A stretch of 64,000 nt of DNA from the NCBI GenBank assembly GCA_002104935.1, contig MCGT01000006.1, forward strand, positions 248,001-312,000. The letters are read 5' to 3'. The notes beneath the pieces were generated by a model that searched no databases, had not been told where the DNA came from, and saw nothing but the letters and a program-made list of their open reading frames with translations. Positions 34,987 through 46,194 of this stretch are shown here, piece by piece. Position 1 is the first letter of the stretch, and every line of letters starts with the position of its first letter. The DNA comes from Hesseltinella vesiculosa. Lineage: Eukaryota > Mucoromycota > Mucoromycetes > Mucorales > Cunninghamellaceae. The translations under genes were made by a program, and so were the position numbers.

Positions 34987-37122
34987 TTAATTCAGAGAAA
35001 CAGGGTGCGTAGCTGATCCATGCGAGACTTGGGAGCCTTTCCGGATAAGCACACTTTTGTTCACTTTCAGATAACGAAATGGGTAGTGCTGGGATAAAGT
35101 CAACACGAAATACAAGTGTTGTTTAGGAAAATAAAAGGGGTCGGGGTCGTCATATCTGCGACCGAACGATGGCTTCTTGGGAGAGTATGCACCAAAACGG
35201 GTCACACGATCATCGTCATTTCTACAACAGGCCAAAAGAGTCCAGCGTAAATAGTTTAAAAAAAAATGAGCAAAGTGGCACGCCATCACATAACAAATTT
35301 ACCCGGCCACCCAAAAGGATGACAGTGCAGTGCCTCGACTTTCCACAGCAAGATAATAGTCATTGCGGCAAAATTCGTGGCCAAGGTCAGCAATAGTCAG
35401 GGACATTCCGGGGTTCAAGAAGGTAAGTTTGGGCGCTGGTGTCCGTTTGGCTGTGGTCGAATAGTCACAACTGACTGATACGCTGGAACCCATGATGATG
35501 AGGTCTCGGAGAGAATGCAAAGCAGCCAGAGCTCGGTTCAAATGGCTGGCTTTGAAAGCCACGTTCTCAAGCTTCAAAGAGACCAAGCCATGTTGCGTAG
35601 GCCAGAGTTCTGTATCGAGCAAGCGCTGCATTTCCATGGTGTAAGTATGGAGCCGAGGGCATTGATCGAGTATGGAAGGCAAGGGAACGAATTGAAAGAG
35701 AGGATGGGCCCCAAGAACCCGTAAATCGGTCAGGCGTGAGCATTGACGAATGGCACACAGAATGTCGTCCATCTTGACAGCGTCTCCGGCCACAGAGAGA
35801 TCCAACTTGTGAAGCCATGTCTTGACGTAGTCAAGCATCGACAAGCGCACAAGATGAGAATTTGCTGAGCCGATAGTGATTGCCTTGGATTCCTCGGCGA
35901 TATATCGATTTTTCATTCGCACGTTGGCCAATAGCGATTGGTCACAGGAAGACTTCATATGATTCCAGAACCCGTCAAAAATCATCATGTTCGTAAGTTC
36001 CAGGCTGCGTAGAGTGGAGGCATGTTGTTGAGCAAAGGTAAAGGCACAAGTGTCGACTATCGCCATTTGTTCAAGAGTGAGAGGAATGCGATCCGCACAA
36101 CAGTTCGGGCTGTTGAAATGCACGGACGCCAGCTGTGGTCCATACTTTTTCCCTACATACCAAAGCCAGGGCCAGAAATACTTTTTTTCACCATCGATAT
36201 TCAGAGACAGTTTTTTCAGCACATGGTTCCTTTCAAGGGAAGGATATCCTGGGATTGCGACTCCACTTTCATCAAGGTTTCCATAATCAAGATCCAGAGC
36301 TTCCAAGCGAGGGCAGCGGTCATGGATGCACTCGACATCGTCCATCGTCAGCTCCCAACTCATAACGCGCAAAGTGAGTTCTGTAAGACCGGTTGGCAAC
36401 AGGCACAAACAATTATGTAAACGCGCACTGTTGCTGCGTTCAAATTGGACGGTGGACAGGTCCATTTTCAGGCACGTCAGATGAGGGTGGTTGTGCAGGA
36501 TAGTGCTGCAAACAGCATTGAGTATGACGGCCTGGATATCTCTCTGTCTTTTTGCGTCTTTAGGGATGATCAAATCGTTTTCGATTCTGGAATATGGTAT
36601 TAGACCTGAGTAAGTGTTAGTGGTCTGGGCTGCGGTAGCGCCAGTAAGGTAACGTTCAGCGAGTCGTGACGTTGTCCAGATCCAAGAGCTCTGGAAAAAA
36701 TCCAATGTTGTCAGTGAAGGGCAGGCCCTTGTAATGATATCCAATGATTGCAAGTTAATGGCGATATTGCGATAGCAAAACGTGAGTGATTTTGTAACAT
36801 GGCAAAAAGACTTGGCGTTACTGCTGGTGTGTAGGTAGAGAGCGTTTATCAGGTACTGAAGCTGGGTATCGCTGTTAAGAGTAATGTGTCGGTACAGCAA
36901 CGTCACAATATGGTTGGATAAATCACGGGAGGTGCAACAGAACGTTAAAACGTCATCTGGTGATAGGCGATCAGTAATCAGTTCCAAGATTTTGAGAGGA
37001 AGACGTGGGAACGGATTCTTCTCATAAGCTTTTTTTATGAACATGACAAAAAAAAAGCTTTGGTTTGAAATGCATTCAGGGAAAGAGTTGAGAGCATTAC
37101 CTTTCCCTTGCTTCAAGGTCAT
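34987..37122 (-). CDS. F-box protein with leucine-rich-repeat-like region
   Basis: Predicted substrate receptor of an SCF ubiquitin ligase. About 685 aa: a long exon from 37122 to about 35303 and a last exon from about 35222 to the stop at 34987, joined through donor GGTAAAT and acceptor TTGTAG with a continuous frame (VAG then NDDDRVTRFGAYSPKK). The F-box is near residues 38-80 (PFPRLPLKILELITDRLSPD, CCTSRDLSNHIVTLLYRHIT). The rest has irregular leucine-rich repeats (LTCLKMDLSTV, LEALDLDYGNL, LRSLELTNMMIF, LVSLKLENVAF). Many such F-box/LRR proteins occur in Mucoromycota. Target unknown. The first 26 residues precede an internal Met (MFIKKAYEKNPF), which could be the real start if the upstream part is spliced. 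Confidence 0.85.
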
Positions 37123-37753
37123 AATGTGAAAGGGTATTGGGTGACAATGGCTATTGTGAGAGCACCTGGATAAAAATAAAGAAAAAGCATCCCTCCCCCA
37201 GGAAGCTCAGTTGTGCTTTAAGTCAAGCGCGCCAAAAAAAAAAAAAAAAGGCGTATTTTTAATTGCGGGCGATTGTAGCGCAAAAAGTAAAAAGGATGAG
37301 AAATGACTATGACAGCCCTCTTCGACACACCGAAGGGTTCATAATAAAGGCCGGGATTCCTAATAATCAGACGATGGATGTCACCCTCTGCAGTTTGTTG
37401 ATCACCTAATATCATCATGTCGTTTCTTTCCATCCAACCTACTTCGGTGGACTCAAAAGCATCAGACCTTCTAGTCATCCGTCTTCTAGCTCACGCGCTA
37501 AAACCAAAGACAAAAAGCTGCACCGTACGACTCACTAAAAGCTTTATTTTCCCCAACTGATATCGTGTAACGTCTAAGGGCCGCATTGAGCGCATGGATG
37601 GGGTATTAGAAAGCTGAGACGATCCCAGACAAAAGAAAATCGTGCTTGCAAGGTTCAAGGACCGCTTTCCTTTTTCAAGCAGAGAAAGAACGAGCGTGCT
37701 TTTTTATTCCACTCTTTTTTTTTTTTTTTTTTTTTTTTACCTGCCAACTTGCC
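37123..37753. promoter_or_regulatory. Divergent promoter region between F-box gene and FIG4
   Basis: 631 bp between two divergent starts. Contains an A-run near 37233-37249 and a 24-nt T-run at 37715-37738, which ends only 15 bp before the FIG4 ATG and so probably lies in its leader or a leader intron. No gene seen. Confidence 0.45.
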
Positions 37754-40700
37754 ATGAATCAGGATGCCCACTTATTTCAAGAATTTCAACAGCTACAGGA
37801 GGGACAGTTGGTGGCCAATGAGCAAGAGATATTGGGCCTTAATTGCGAAATAGAACGACCACGCCCGCCACCCACCCCCTCCGTCGCCTCTACGACCATC
37901 GAAGAGAAAGTCCACATCCCTCGCACTGGCAATTACTCTGTCATGAGTCACTACGAGCTTTACGAGACAAAAACAGTAAGCGATTGAACAAGATAGCTCG
38001 AACGCATGAAAACTGATGTCTCCCTTTTCTGCTTAGCGATTCTACTTGGTGGGAAGCGATTACGCCAAGCAGCGATTCAAAGTGTTGCAAATTCATCGAA
38101 CAAACCCGAATGACCTGGTTGTGATTGAAGACGATGTGGTGTATTCACAACAAGAAAAAACCAAACTGCTTGGCATGATTGAAGATGGCAATCTGTCTGT
38201 GGGAGGGCTACATCCCGTGACGAAAAGGATCTGCGGTATTGTCGGTTTTGTGCGATTCACTCTTGGCTGGTATATGGTCGTTATCACCAAATGTAAACAA
38301 GTGGCTCTCCTTGGTGGCCACTATATTTATCACATTGAAGCCACAGAGCTTATTCCCATTGGCTACCAAGCCAAAGTTGACAAGAACAATAACACGGACG
38401 AAGGACGGTAGGCACTGAAGAACGATCTGCCATGTGAAGTGCCGCTTGCTCAACTCTGTTTCTTTTATCCTACTGTTGTTAGCTACATCACTACCTTTGA
38501 AAACATCGAGTTGACCAAGAACTTTTATTTTTCCTACACTTATGACCTCACCAATACCCTCCAAGTCAACATGACCTGTATGCCTGGCTTTGATACCGCT
38601 CCTGACTCGCAGCCGCGTGAATCCAGCAACATGTTTATCTGGAACGATTATCTTTTGAAGACCGGGTTCAAGAATGTGAATGCGCGCTCTGGCTGGATTC
38701 TTCACCTGACCTATGGCTTCGTAGACCAAGCAAGTAAGTACCACACCCGGGAAACCCAAGATCGAGCTAACTTTCTATTTCCTGCAGAAATATCGGTGTT
38801 TGGACGCAATATCATCATCACATTGATTGCTCGTCGATCACGGCATTTTGCTGGTGCTCGGTTTTTGAAGCGTGGTGCCAATGACAAGGTGCGGCCTTTT
38901 TATTTTCGCATCACACAAGCATCCATCAACTCACCTCCCTCTTTTTTGTTCCAAGGGATTTGTTGCCAACGATGTCGAAACCGAGCAGATTGTAGCCGAG
39001 CTCTCAACCACATCCTTTCACAGCCATGACCAGCTTTATAACAACCCTAGATATTCCTCGTACGTCCAACACCGAGGCTCCATTCCTTTGTTTTGGTCCC
39101 AAGACATAACGAATATGTCTCCCAAACCTCCCATCGAACGTAAGTCATCGCGTCTTCCGCCAAAGCGATAAACCTTGCCTTTGACACTCTTCTCTTGGTT
39201 TCCTCAGTGACCGTGGTGGATCCTTTCTACTCTGCCGCTGCACTGCATTTTGAAGATTTGTTCCGACGATATGGTACACCAGTGACTGTACTGAACCTGA
39301 TCAAGGCAAGATAGAAAATATCTGTAATGTCAAGGTTGGCTAACCCCATGCCTTTTTTTCTTTCAGCAAAAAGAAAAGGCTGAGCGCGAGTCCATCTTGG
39401 GCAAAGAGTTTGCTGACACTATCAACTATCTGAACCAATTCTTGCCCGAAGAAAAAAAGATAAAGTACATTGCCTGGGACATGTCGCGCGCCTCAAAAAG
39501 GTAAAACAGCTCTCTAATGAATGTTGATCGTCGTTTTCACACTTGCTTCTGCAGCCACGATCAGGATGTGATTGGCTACCTGGAAAACATTGCCGAAGAA
39601 ACAATTGCTTCAACCGGTTTTTTCTACACCGGAAGTACCAACCGCCAGATCCCTCCCTCGCGTCAGCATGGTGTCCTGCGTACCAACTGCATCGATTGCC
39701 TCGATCGCACCAACGCTGCTCAATTTCTGATGGGTAAATGTGCACTAGGCCATCAACTCTATGCTCTTGGCGTCATCTCCTCCCCATATATGCAATTCGA
39801 CTCGGACGCCATCAACGTCTTTACAGAAATGTATCATGACCATGGTGATACCATTGCGCTTCAATATGGTGGCTCACACCTAGTAAACACCATGGAAACT
39901 TACCGCAAAATCAACCAATGGACAAGTCATCCTAGAGACGCGATAGAATCCCTCCGACGGTACTATGCCAATGCATTTTCTGGTAAATGCCTCAACAAGA
40001 CAAAAAAAAAAAAAAAAGTCAAGACACTCATCCTTCTCCCAGATGGTGAAAAGCAAGATGCCATCAACTTGTTTCTAGGGAACTTCGTGACGAAGGATGG
40101 TCAGCCCATGCTGTGGGAGCTGAATTCAGACTACCATTTACACAACCAAGACCCTCGGATAAAAGCACCTCGACGCGAGTAAGTCCGTTTTGCCTTTAAA
40201 AGCGATGGCTGATTCCTATTGTCAGCTATCGACATTGGTGTTCTCAGGATGCCCTTTGTGCGCACGACAATGGCATCGAAAACAATGGCCCTCCGGAACG
40301 GTTTGTGATCCCTGAAGAATGCCGAGCGCCTGCCTCCAACCCTGAAGAAGGCGAAGAGTTCCAAGGCTACTGGGAAGAATATTACCGACATCGCGAATAC
40401 ACAAATCTCAAGACTCTGCTTGCCTTTAATATGAATGGAACGCTCAAGTCTCAAATGCACAAGATGTATATGTTTCCTCGCGATGCCAAACGAGAGTAGG
40501 TTGCTCCTCGAAATACAAAAGCGCAGATATCTTTACCCTCACTCACTCTTTTTTTTTTTGTGCATTTGATAGGTTGACACCTCAAGAAGCCAAAGAACTA
40601 AGTCCATTCACATCAAGAACAGCGACGACTGGTGGACAACGTACCCATCCTGACCAACATGCTTCGAAACAAGTGGCTGATGATCAGGTTTCTGACCGAC

Positions 40701-41140
40701 ACTCCTTCAAAGAAAAATCTGGGCGCACACTAGAAAAGATGGTCGATGGGTGCCTGAACCCGACTGTGAATCCTACTGAAATGAAGGAATACAAACGGTA
40801 AATCGGCCTGCGCAAAGGGACGCACAGAGCGCTCATCTCCCTTTTCGTGTTGTCTCTCAGGTATACTCAGCAATACCGCAACGTAGACAAATTCACTGCT
40901 ACTCACAGTGACAGCTATGCCAACATTGACAATTTCCCAGAATACCAGCAATACCTCAGCTATATCCACCGCAATCACCTGGAAGATCATCCCTCGGCTA
41001 TCAAGACACAAGCCATTGACGAAGAAATGTTCCATACTTATGTCAGCATGCCCAGCCGTGCCGCCGTTGGTGACCTAGGCCATCGTTCTTGGTCGAAACG
41101 CTACGATGTTTACGCTTCCTATGTTCAACAGTCGTCTTGA
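37754..41140 (+). CDS. FIG4: FIG4/Sac3-type polyphosphoinositide phosphatase (SAC domain)
   Basis: Phosphatase acting on PI(3,5)P2 at the vacuole/endosome, in complex with Vac14 and the Fab1/PIKfyve kinase. About 900 aa in ten or more exons from [17 protein letters not shown] to the stop at 41140. The SAC domain covers residues about 70-530: [40 protein letters not shown]-like [27 protein letters not shown], and the catalytic CX5R(T/S) loop [16 protein letters not shown]. The long C-terminal region after the SAC domain ([18 protein letters not shown], ending [14 protein letters not shown]) is typical of FIG4 and absent from SAC1. An intron near 39985-40045 has an A-run. SAC1 follows 173 bp downstream on the same strand. 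Confidence 0.93.
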
Positions 41141-41313
41141 AACGGCTGAGCATGCCAAGAAGAATAAATGAGAAGGCACAATTTGACGGTAGTGGGGGAA
41201 CGCGGGAAAAAATCCAATGAAAAAGGGAAAGCGGATTTTGCCCGTTCCTTTCTTTTTTTTTTTTTTTTTTCTTTCTTTCTTTCTGTTTTTTTTCTCCTGG
41301 CACCATTGAATCC

Positions 41314-43854
41314 ATGATGGCTCATGTGCGTCATGATAAACTGCGTCTGTAAGTGTATCACAATCGTCCTATTCAAGTGGTGACATGTTACTGACAATGG
41401 CCCTTTTGATTTCACTCTTCGTTTGCATGTATGCTCCTCAGTACGACGACCCCCAGCAGCTTTTTGTTGTCACCGTGGGATCAAGAAGGGCCAACAGTCA
41501 TGGTAGATAGAATATCAAAACGACTCCAACTCATCGATGCTGGTAAGGAAGACGATGAATCATGTCAATGTTAGTAACTTTTTTTTTTTTAAAAAAAAAA
41601 AAAACCGGCATAGTGCAAGGTTCGCCAGCCAATCAGTTGAATTCGATGGCGATCTATGGGCTAGTTGGATTTATTCAGCTACAGGCAGGTAAGAATGCAG
41701 CTGAAAATCAAACGTCTGTGCATCAGCGCTTTTTTTGTTGGCAACAGATGAATAACGTCCCTTTTTTTAGACGCCTACATGATTGTGATCACCGGACGGA
41801 CACATATTGGTGCGCTTTTTGGGCATCCATTGTACCGTGTCACCACCTTCCAAATCCTACCAATCGGCATTCACCCCTCTCAACTGTCCTCATCCTTACT
41901 AGATGAAGAGCAAAACTTGATCCTGCTCTTGGAATCCCATCTACGACTCAACTCCTTTTATTTCTCTTGCACTTATGACCTCACCAATTCTTTACAACGT
42001 CAGGGCCAGCAGGTACTAAAAATCAACATGGGAAATTCGGCGAAAACATCAAATGCTGAGTGCTGATAAACCTCATTTTGATAGGTCGATGATCGATTCT
42101 TTTGGAACCGCTATTTGGCTAGCCAGCTGATAGACGCAAGTGCAGACAATATGTTGGTAAGCTCCATCATAGCGCAGGACAAAAATGGCTGGCTACTTAC
42201 CTTTTTTTTATGCTGGCCGCCAGTTCCGACCTTTTATCTTACCATTGGTTCACGGCTGTAAGTTTAGCTGACTAGGACGTGATCAACTGGGCAGCTCCAA
42301 TGAAACATTTTCTTCCCTAGTCATTCACATCACCACCATGACCATCAGCTACAAGCAAATGACATTCGCACTCATTAGTCGACGCAGCAACGAACGAGCA
42401 GGAACGCGCTATTTTTCCCGAGGCATCGATCAAGATGGGCATGTCAGCAACTTTGTCGAGACGGAGCAGTGTATGAGTTTTATCGATATCACTGGCCAAC
42501 CCCTCAATCTCTCTTTTCTGCAGATTAGAGGCAGTATACCGTTGTTTTGGGGCCAGATCCCCAATGCCCGCTACGTCCCTAGGCTTTGGTATGAACCTGT
42601 CATTTCTAGCAAGGTAAAGGGGTAAAAGAAAGCAGTGACCAGGCAACAGACGCATCTGAAGCGCACTCATGTCTCTTTTTCTTCATAGGCCACCCAGTCC
42701 GCGCGCCTCCATTTTGAAGACCAACTGCAGCGCTATGGCTCGCTAGTGCTTGTGAATTTGATCAACAAGGTTGGCTACGAACAACCTCTCGGGGACTTAT
42801 TCGCGCGCACGGTCCGCGACCTGGCATACCCACACATCCGTTATATCCACTTTGATTTCCATCTCGAATGTCGGAAAATGCAATGGCACAATTTAGACAA
42901 ACTCACCCAGCGCCTCGATAGCAATTTGGCCCAGTATGGGTAAGGTCGATAGCGAACAGAAGAACCTGGATCGTCTAACCCTTGCTCCATAGGTTCTTCC
43001 AAAGCGACAGCAGCGGGCTTATAAAAAAATCACAAGTGGGTATCGTGCGCTCCAACTGCATGGATTGCCTTGACCGAACAAACGTTGTTCAGAGCAAGGT
43101 GGGCATGAAGATTGTCGAGCAATGGCAGGAACTGATCGGTACCAACTTGGCCACTGATCCTCTCTTTGTATCCATCTTCAATGCCAGCAAGTGCCTAAAC
43201 AGACACTCACAAAGGAAGCCTGCTTCTTACTTTTCTCCTTTGTCTACAGTGTGGTCAGACAATGCCGACGCCTTGAGCATGGCCTACTCCGGGACACAGG
43301 CATTAAAAACAGATTATACAAGATACGGAAAAAGGACTCTCCCTGGTATGTGGAACGACCTTGTCAGCTCGCTCACCCGATACTTCAAAAACAACTTTAC
43401 GGACGGATCGAGGCAGGACAGTATCGACCTCTTCCTTGGCAAGCTGTCTCGTGATCCTGCTCAACACATTAAGCTTGTCGCTGCGCCTCGGTTTGGTTGC
43501 TCCCTTTGGCTCATCCATTCGATGCCTGCATTTTTGATGATTTCTTTTCTTGTCTTCTTTTGGTTGCTCTTTTACCCCATCGATCTGTTTTCTTCCACAT
43601 GGTATGTGCTCATGCTGGCACTATGCTTTACCATCTCTGTATTCTCTTGGAACTATATCCTGATGCATGGACCTGCCTTTGTAGATTGGCCAAAATTGAA
43701 TCCCCTCTACCCTGAAATCATCATGAACATGGCGCCACCTCCACCGCCTTCCAGCTCTTCCACTCTGTCCAAGCACAAAAATACTCAGCCTTCTCTTGCA
43801 CGCCGGACAACGGAGACCTTGGATCAAGTTGAGCAAGGGAAAAAAATCACCTAG
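41314..43854 (+). CDS. SAC1: SAC1-type phosphoinositide phosphatase, ER/Golgi membrane
   Basis: Integral membrane phosphatase that hydrolyses PI4P, mainly at the ER; in yeast it works with VAP proteins. About 600 aa in roughly ten exons. First exon MMAHVRHDKLRL joins to TTTPSSFLLSPWDQEGPTVM in phase 2, and the following exon begins VQGSPANQLNSMAIYG. The SAC domain shows [44 protein letters not shown] and the catalytic loop RSNCMDCLDRTNVVQSKVG. Two C-terminal membrane helices (SMPAFLMISFLVFFWLLFYP; WYVLMLALCFTISVFSWN) give the standard hairpin anchor. The cytosolic tail is Pro/Ser-rich and lacks an obvious dilysine signal at the extreme end, ending GKKIT. Confidence 0.93.
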
Positions 43855-44189
43855 CATCACGTCTTTGCAATACACGATTATTTTTAGTCATTCCTTCTTG
43901 TTTCGTCGTACGGTTTTTTTACGGGAATTGTGTGGGTTTCCGAGTGTCAAGGCGATTGGATGCATAGTGGAAAATACCATTGCTACACGCCAGGGGCTTG
44001 CAGGACATGAGTTGGCACCACCTCGCTTTTTTCAGCTGAGCTACCAATGTAGTAAAAGAAGACAATTTGAGAGCAGGTGTTTTTTTTTTTTTTTTGTATG
44101 CTGTCGATGATGCAAAAAAAAAAAAAAAAAATTATACTGCGAGGACGCAAAAAAAAAAAAAAAATGCATTCGAAGATGCAAAAAAAAAA

Positions 44190-44352
44190 GTCCATTTTTT
44201 TGGCTGGGGGAATAAGGAGGTCCCAAAAACTACATGATACCAAATTGGCTGGGCAACTTTCATAGATTGACTTGATTTTTTCACTATCCATTTGTTGCAT
44301 TAAAACCTGAACCCATGCAAAATTTAATCTTGATTCATTCATTCAAAACTGC
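44190..44352 (-). repeat. Dispersed ~165-bp repeat, copy C
   Basis: On the minus strand: CAGTTTTGAATGAATGAATC, AAATTTTGCATGG, AAATGGATAGTGAAAAAATC, AAGTTGCCCAGCCAATTTGG, ACCTCCTTATTCCCCCAGCC. Best preserved match to copy A in its middle (AAATGGATAGTGAAAAAA) and to copy D at its 3' end (CCCCCAGC). Flanked downstream by A-runs. Confidence 0.75.
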
Positions 44353-44363
44353 AATAGAGTAAT

Positions 44364-44783
44364 ATGTATCTTTTTTTGTTAAAATTAAAGCGTCGCTCTG
44401 GCGACCTGGCCAAAAAATCCTCCTTTTCCATCAAAAATTTAAGCGTCCAATCTTTTGCATGTAACTGGTACTTGATGAGGTGGCATGGAAGTCACAATAA
44501 AAAGCTTTGTATGGGACGTGGTACCAAGTTAGAACAACCACAAATCATGGCAGCCCAGCCATTTTGCAAGGAAGGCCCATCTTTTTTTTACGTAAGCCTG
44601 ATTCTTCACCGTCTTATCCAAGTGCCGTATAATTTTAACTGTCAAGGCTTCCCCATTAAGTACCAATTCCAAGTACAGTTTGGTGTGAATCATATCATCT
44701 GCCATCCTTTCCCACTATGTACCAAAAACGCAACGGCTGGAGCTGGCCACCCTCCCAGCCGCAGTAAACAGGTCAACCGGTAA
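44364..44783 (+). CDS. Hypothetical ORF, 139 aa, doubtful
   Basis: Open frame from ATG (MYLFLLKLKRRSGDLAKKSS) through FFYVSLILHRLIQVPYNFNC to a stop at 44783. Starts just outside repeat copy C and ends just before the minisatellite, an unusual position for a host gene. No family recognised; a decayed element remains possible. Confidence 0.2.
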   Translation: MYLFLLKLKRRSGDLAKKSSFSIKNLSVQSFACNWYLMRWHGSHNKKLCMGRGTKLEQPQIMAAQPFCKEGPSFFYVSLILHRLIQVPYNFNCQGFPIKYQFQVQFGVNHIICHPFPLCTKNATAGAGHPPSRSKQVNR

Positions 44784-44811
44784 CCCGGATAGTTAGCTGA
44801 CTGCTTCATGA

Positions 44812-44907
44812 TGTGGTGGTACCTTGGTATGGTGGTGCCTTGGTGTGGTGGTGCCTTGGTGTGGTGGTGCCTTGGTGTGGTGGTGCCTTGGTGTGGTTGT
44901 CTCTTGC
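44812..44907 (+). repeat. 16-bp minisatellite, five copies plus one degenerate
   Basis: Unit TGTGGTGGTGCCTTGG repeated head to tail. Units 1 and 2 carry single changes (ACCTTGG; TATGG), units 3-5 are identical and a sixth is diverged. G/T-rich on the plus strand. Confidence 0.95.
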
Positions 44908-45429
44908 GTCATCCTGCATAGGTAAAGGATGGCGGGTGGTGGTGGGCCTTCCTCTCTCCTCTTGGAGTCAGTTGATTGGTGTGCCAGTCCTTTTCATTGG
45001 CACACTTTTTTTTTCACAATAAAAGATGTTTACTGCATCTCGTTCTTTACTGAATTTTATGACTGAAAAAATAAGCACATTTAACTACCCAACGATTTGA
45101 AACGAATGGATCAACGTGATTTTTTTTACCTGCCCGATGCTGATTCCCTCATATCACCTTCAATATTGCTCCTTTTTCATGCGCTTTACGTTGTATTCAA
45201 GTTCCGCCCTTCTTTTTTTTTCTAAAAGCTCAACTCTCTTTTTTGCTCTTCACGCTTTTTCTTTTTTTTTTTATCAATTTGATAAGGAAGACACCCAAAG
45301 GGATTCGATAGGATGCTTCATTCTTTTACCATGTTTATACATATATTCTAACAAATGATGATATCATAAAAGGTGTCTAGAATTGTATTACAAGATGAAA
45401 GTCAGAACACACTATTATTACACCTAGGG

Positions 45430-46130
45430 TTTCAGTAAGAGATGACAATGCCAAATCCGACGAAAACCTGGTGCAGTGGCCAGCGTGGCCGACGGTGCTA
45501 CATTTGGCCGAACGATTGCGTACGACGAGGTCAAGCCAGTAAAGTAAGCAACAAATCATGGCCTGGTCAACAAAGATTTGGCAGATTTGCCCAGGACTCT
45601 TCTGATAAAAATGGCAAGGTGCTTACGTTTGCATTCCTCGTTGTAGGTAAGTGTTTTAAAGTGGAGTCCTGATCCTTTTATTTACTGCGACGTTTTTACG
45701 ACTTGTAGGAAATCATGCCACATTTTATATCTTGCATCGCAATCAAAGCTTCTATGTCATGTCTGAAATACTGTAGGCCATTATTGTATGTTGCTCAGAT
45801 GTCTATGATTGTGAACGTGATCGGTACGTTTGATGCAGTCGTTACGTCTCGTCACGGATATCCTGGTCACCCACATTCCCTTAACCTCAGCCAAGTTCGT
45901 TGTATTGCCGATTCCACAACTCGCCGTAAACGAAAAAACGTCTGATGTCATTATCGCCATTGAAGCTGTCAATTTATGCCGACCCTGTGTCTTACCATCA
46001 ACCTCCATTGATGATACTAGCCTATTGGAACTACATCCCCCCTCCTTTTTTTCCCGAATTGCCCCGATATTTAATGAAATATTTTTTTTTGTTGAGTACC
46101 AGAGGCACGCGTTGTGGATGAATGGGAAAT
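45430..46130 (+). pseudogene. Fragments with coding character, probable gene relic
   Basis: One join is good: SSDKNGKVLTFAFLVVG to NHATFYILHRNQSFYVMSEI across a GTAAGT...TTGTAG intron (about 45651-45711). The next frame is closed by a stop. Downstream, THIPLTSAKFVVLPIPQLAV and TSDVIIAIEAVNLCRPCVLP (45870-46010) also look coding, but I could not link them to the upstream part. No family recognised. Either a multi-exon gene whose introns I misread or a decaying gene. Confidence 0.3.
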
Positions 46131-46194
46131 TGAGCACTGGCAACCGAGCACCTTTAATTCGAATAGGATTAAAGTTTTGTTACAGGAGAAAGAA

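Larger units (their letters stand above)
43855..46194. other. Repeat-rich intergenic region
   Basis: 2.3 kb between SAC1 and the NPP gene. Holds several 15-17-nt A/T runs (44083-44163), dispersed-repeat copy C (44190-44352), an open frame of 139 codons at 44364-44783 without recognised similarity, a 16-bp minisatellite (44812-44907), and fragments with some coding character at 45440-46130. No complete gene could be assembled. Confidence 0.55.

Noticed and set aside
44813..45022. Open frame over the 16-bp minisatellite
   Set aside because: Translation is only the repeat (Trp/Val/Gly runs); no start context or conserved region.
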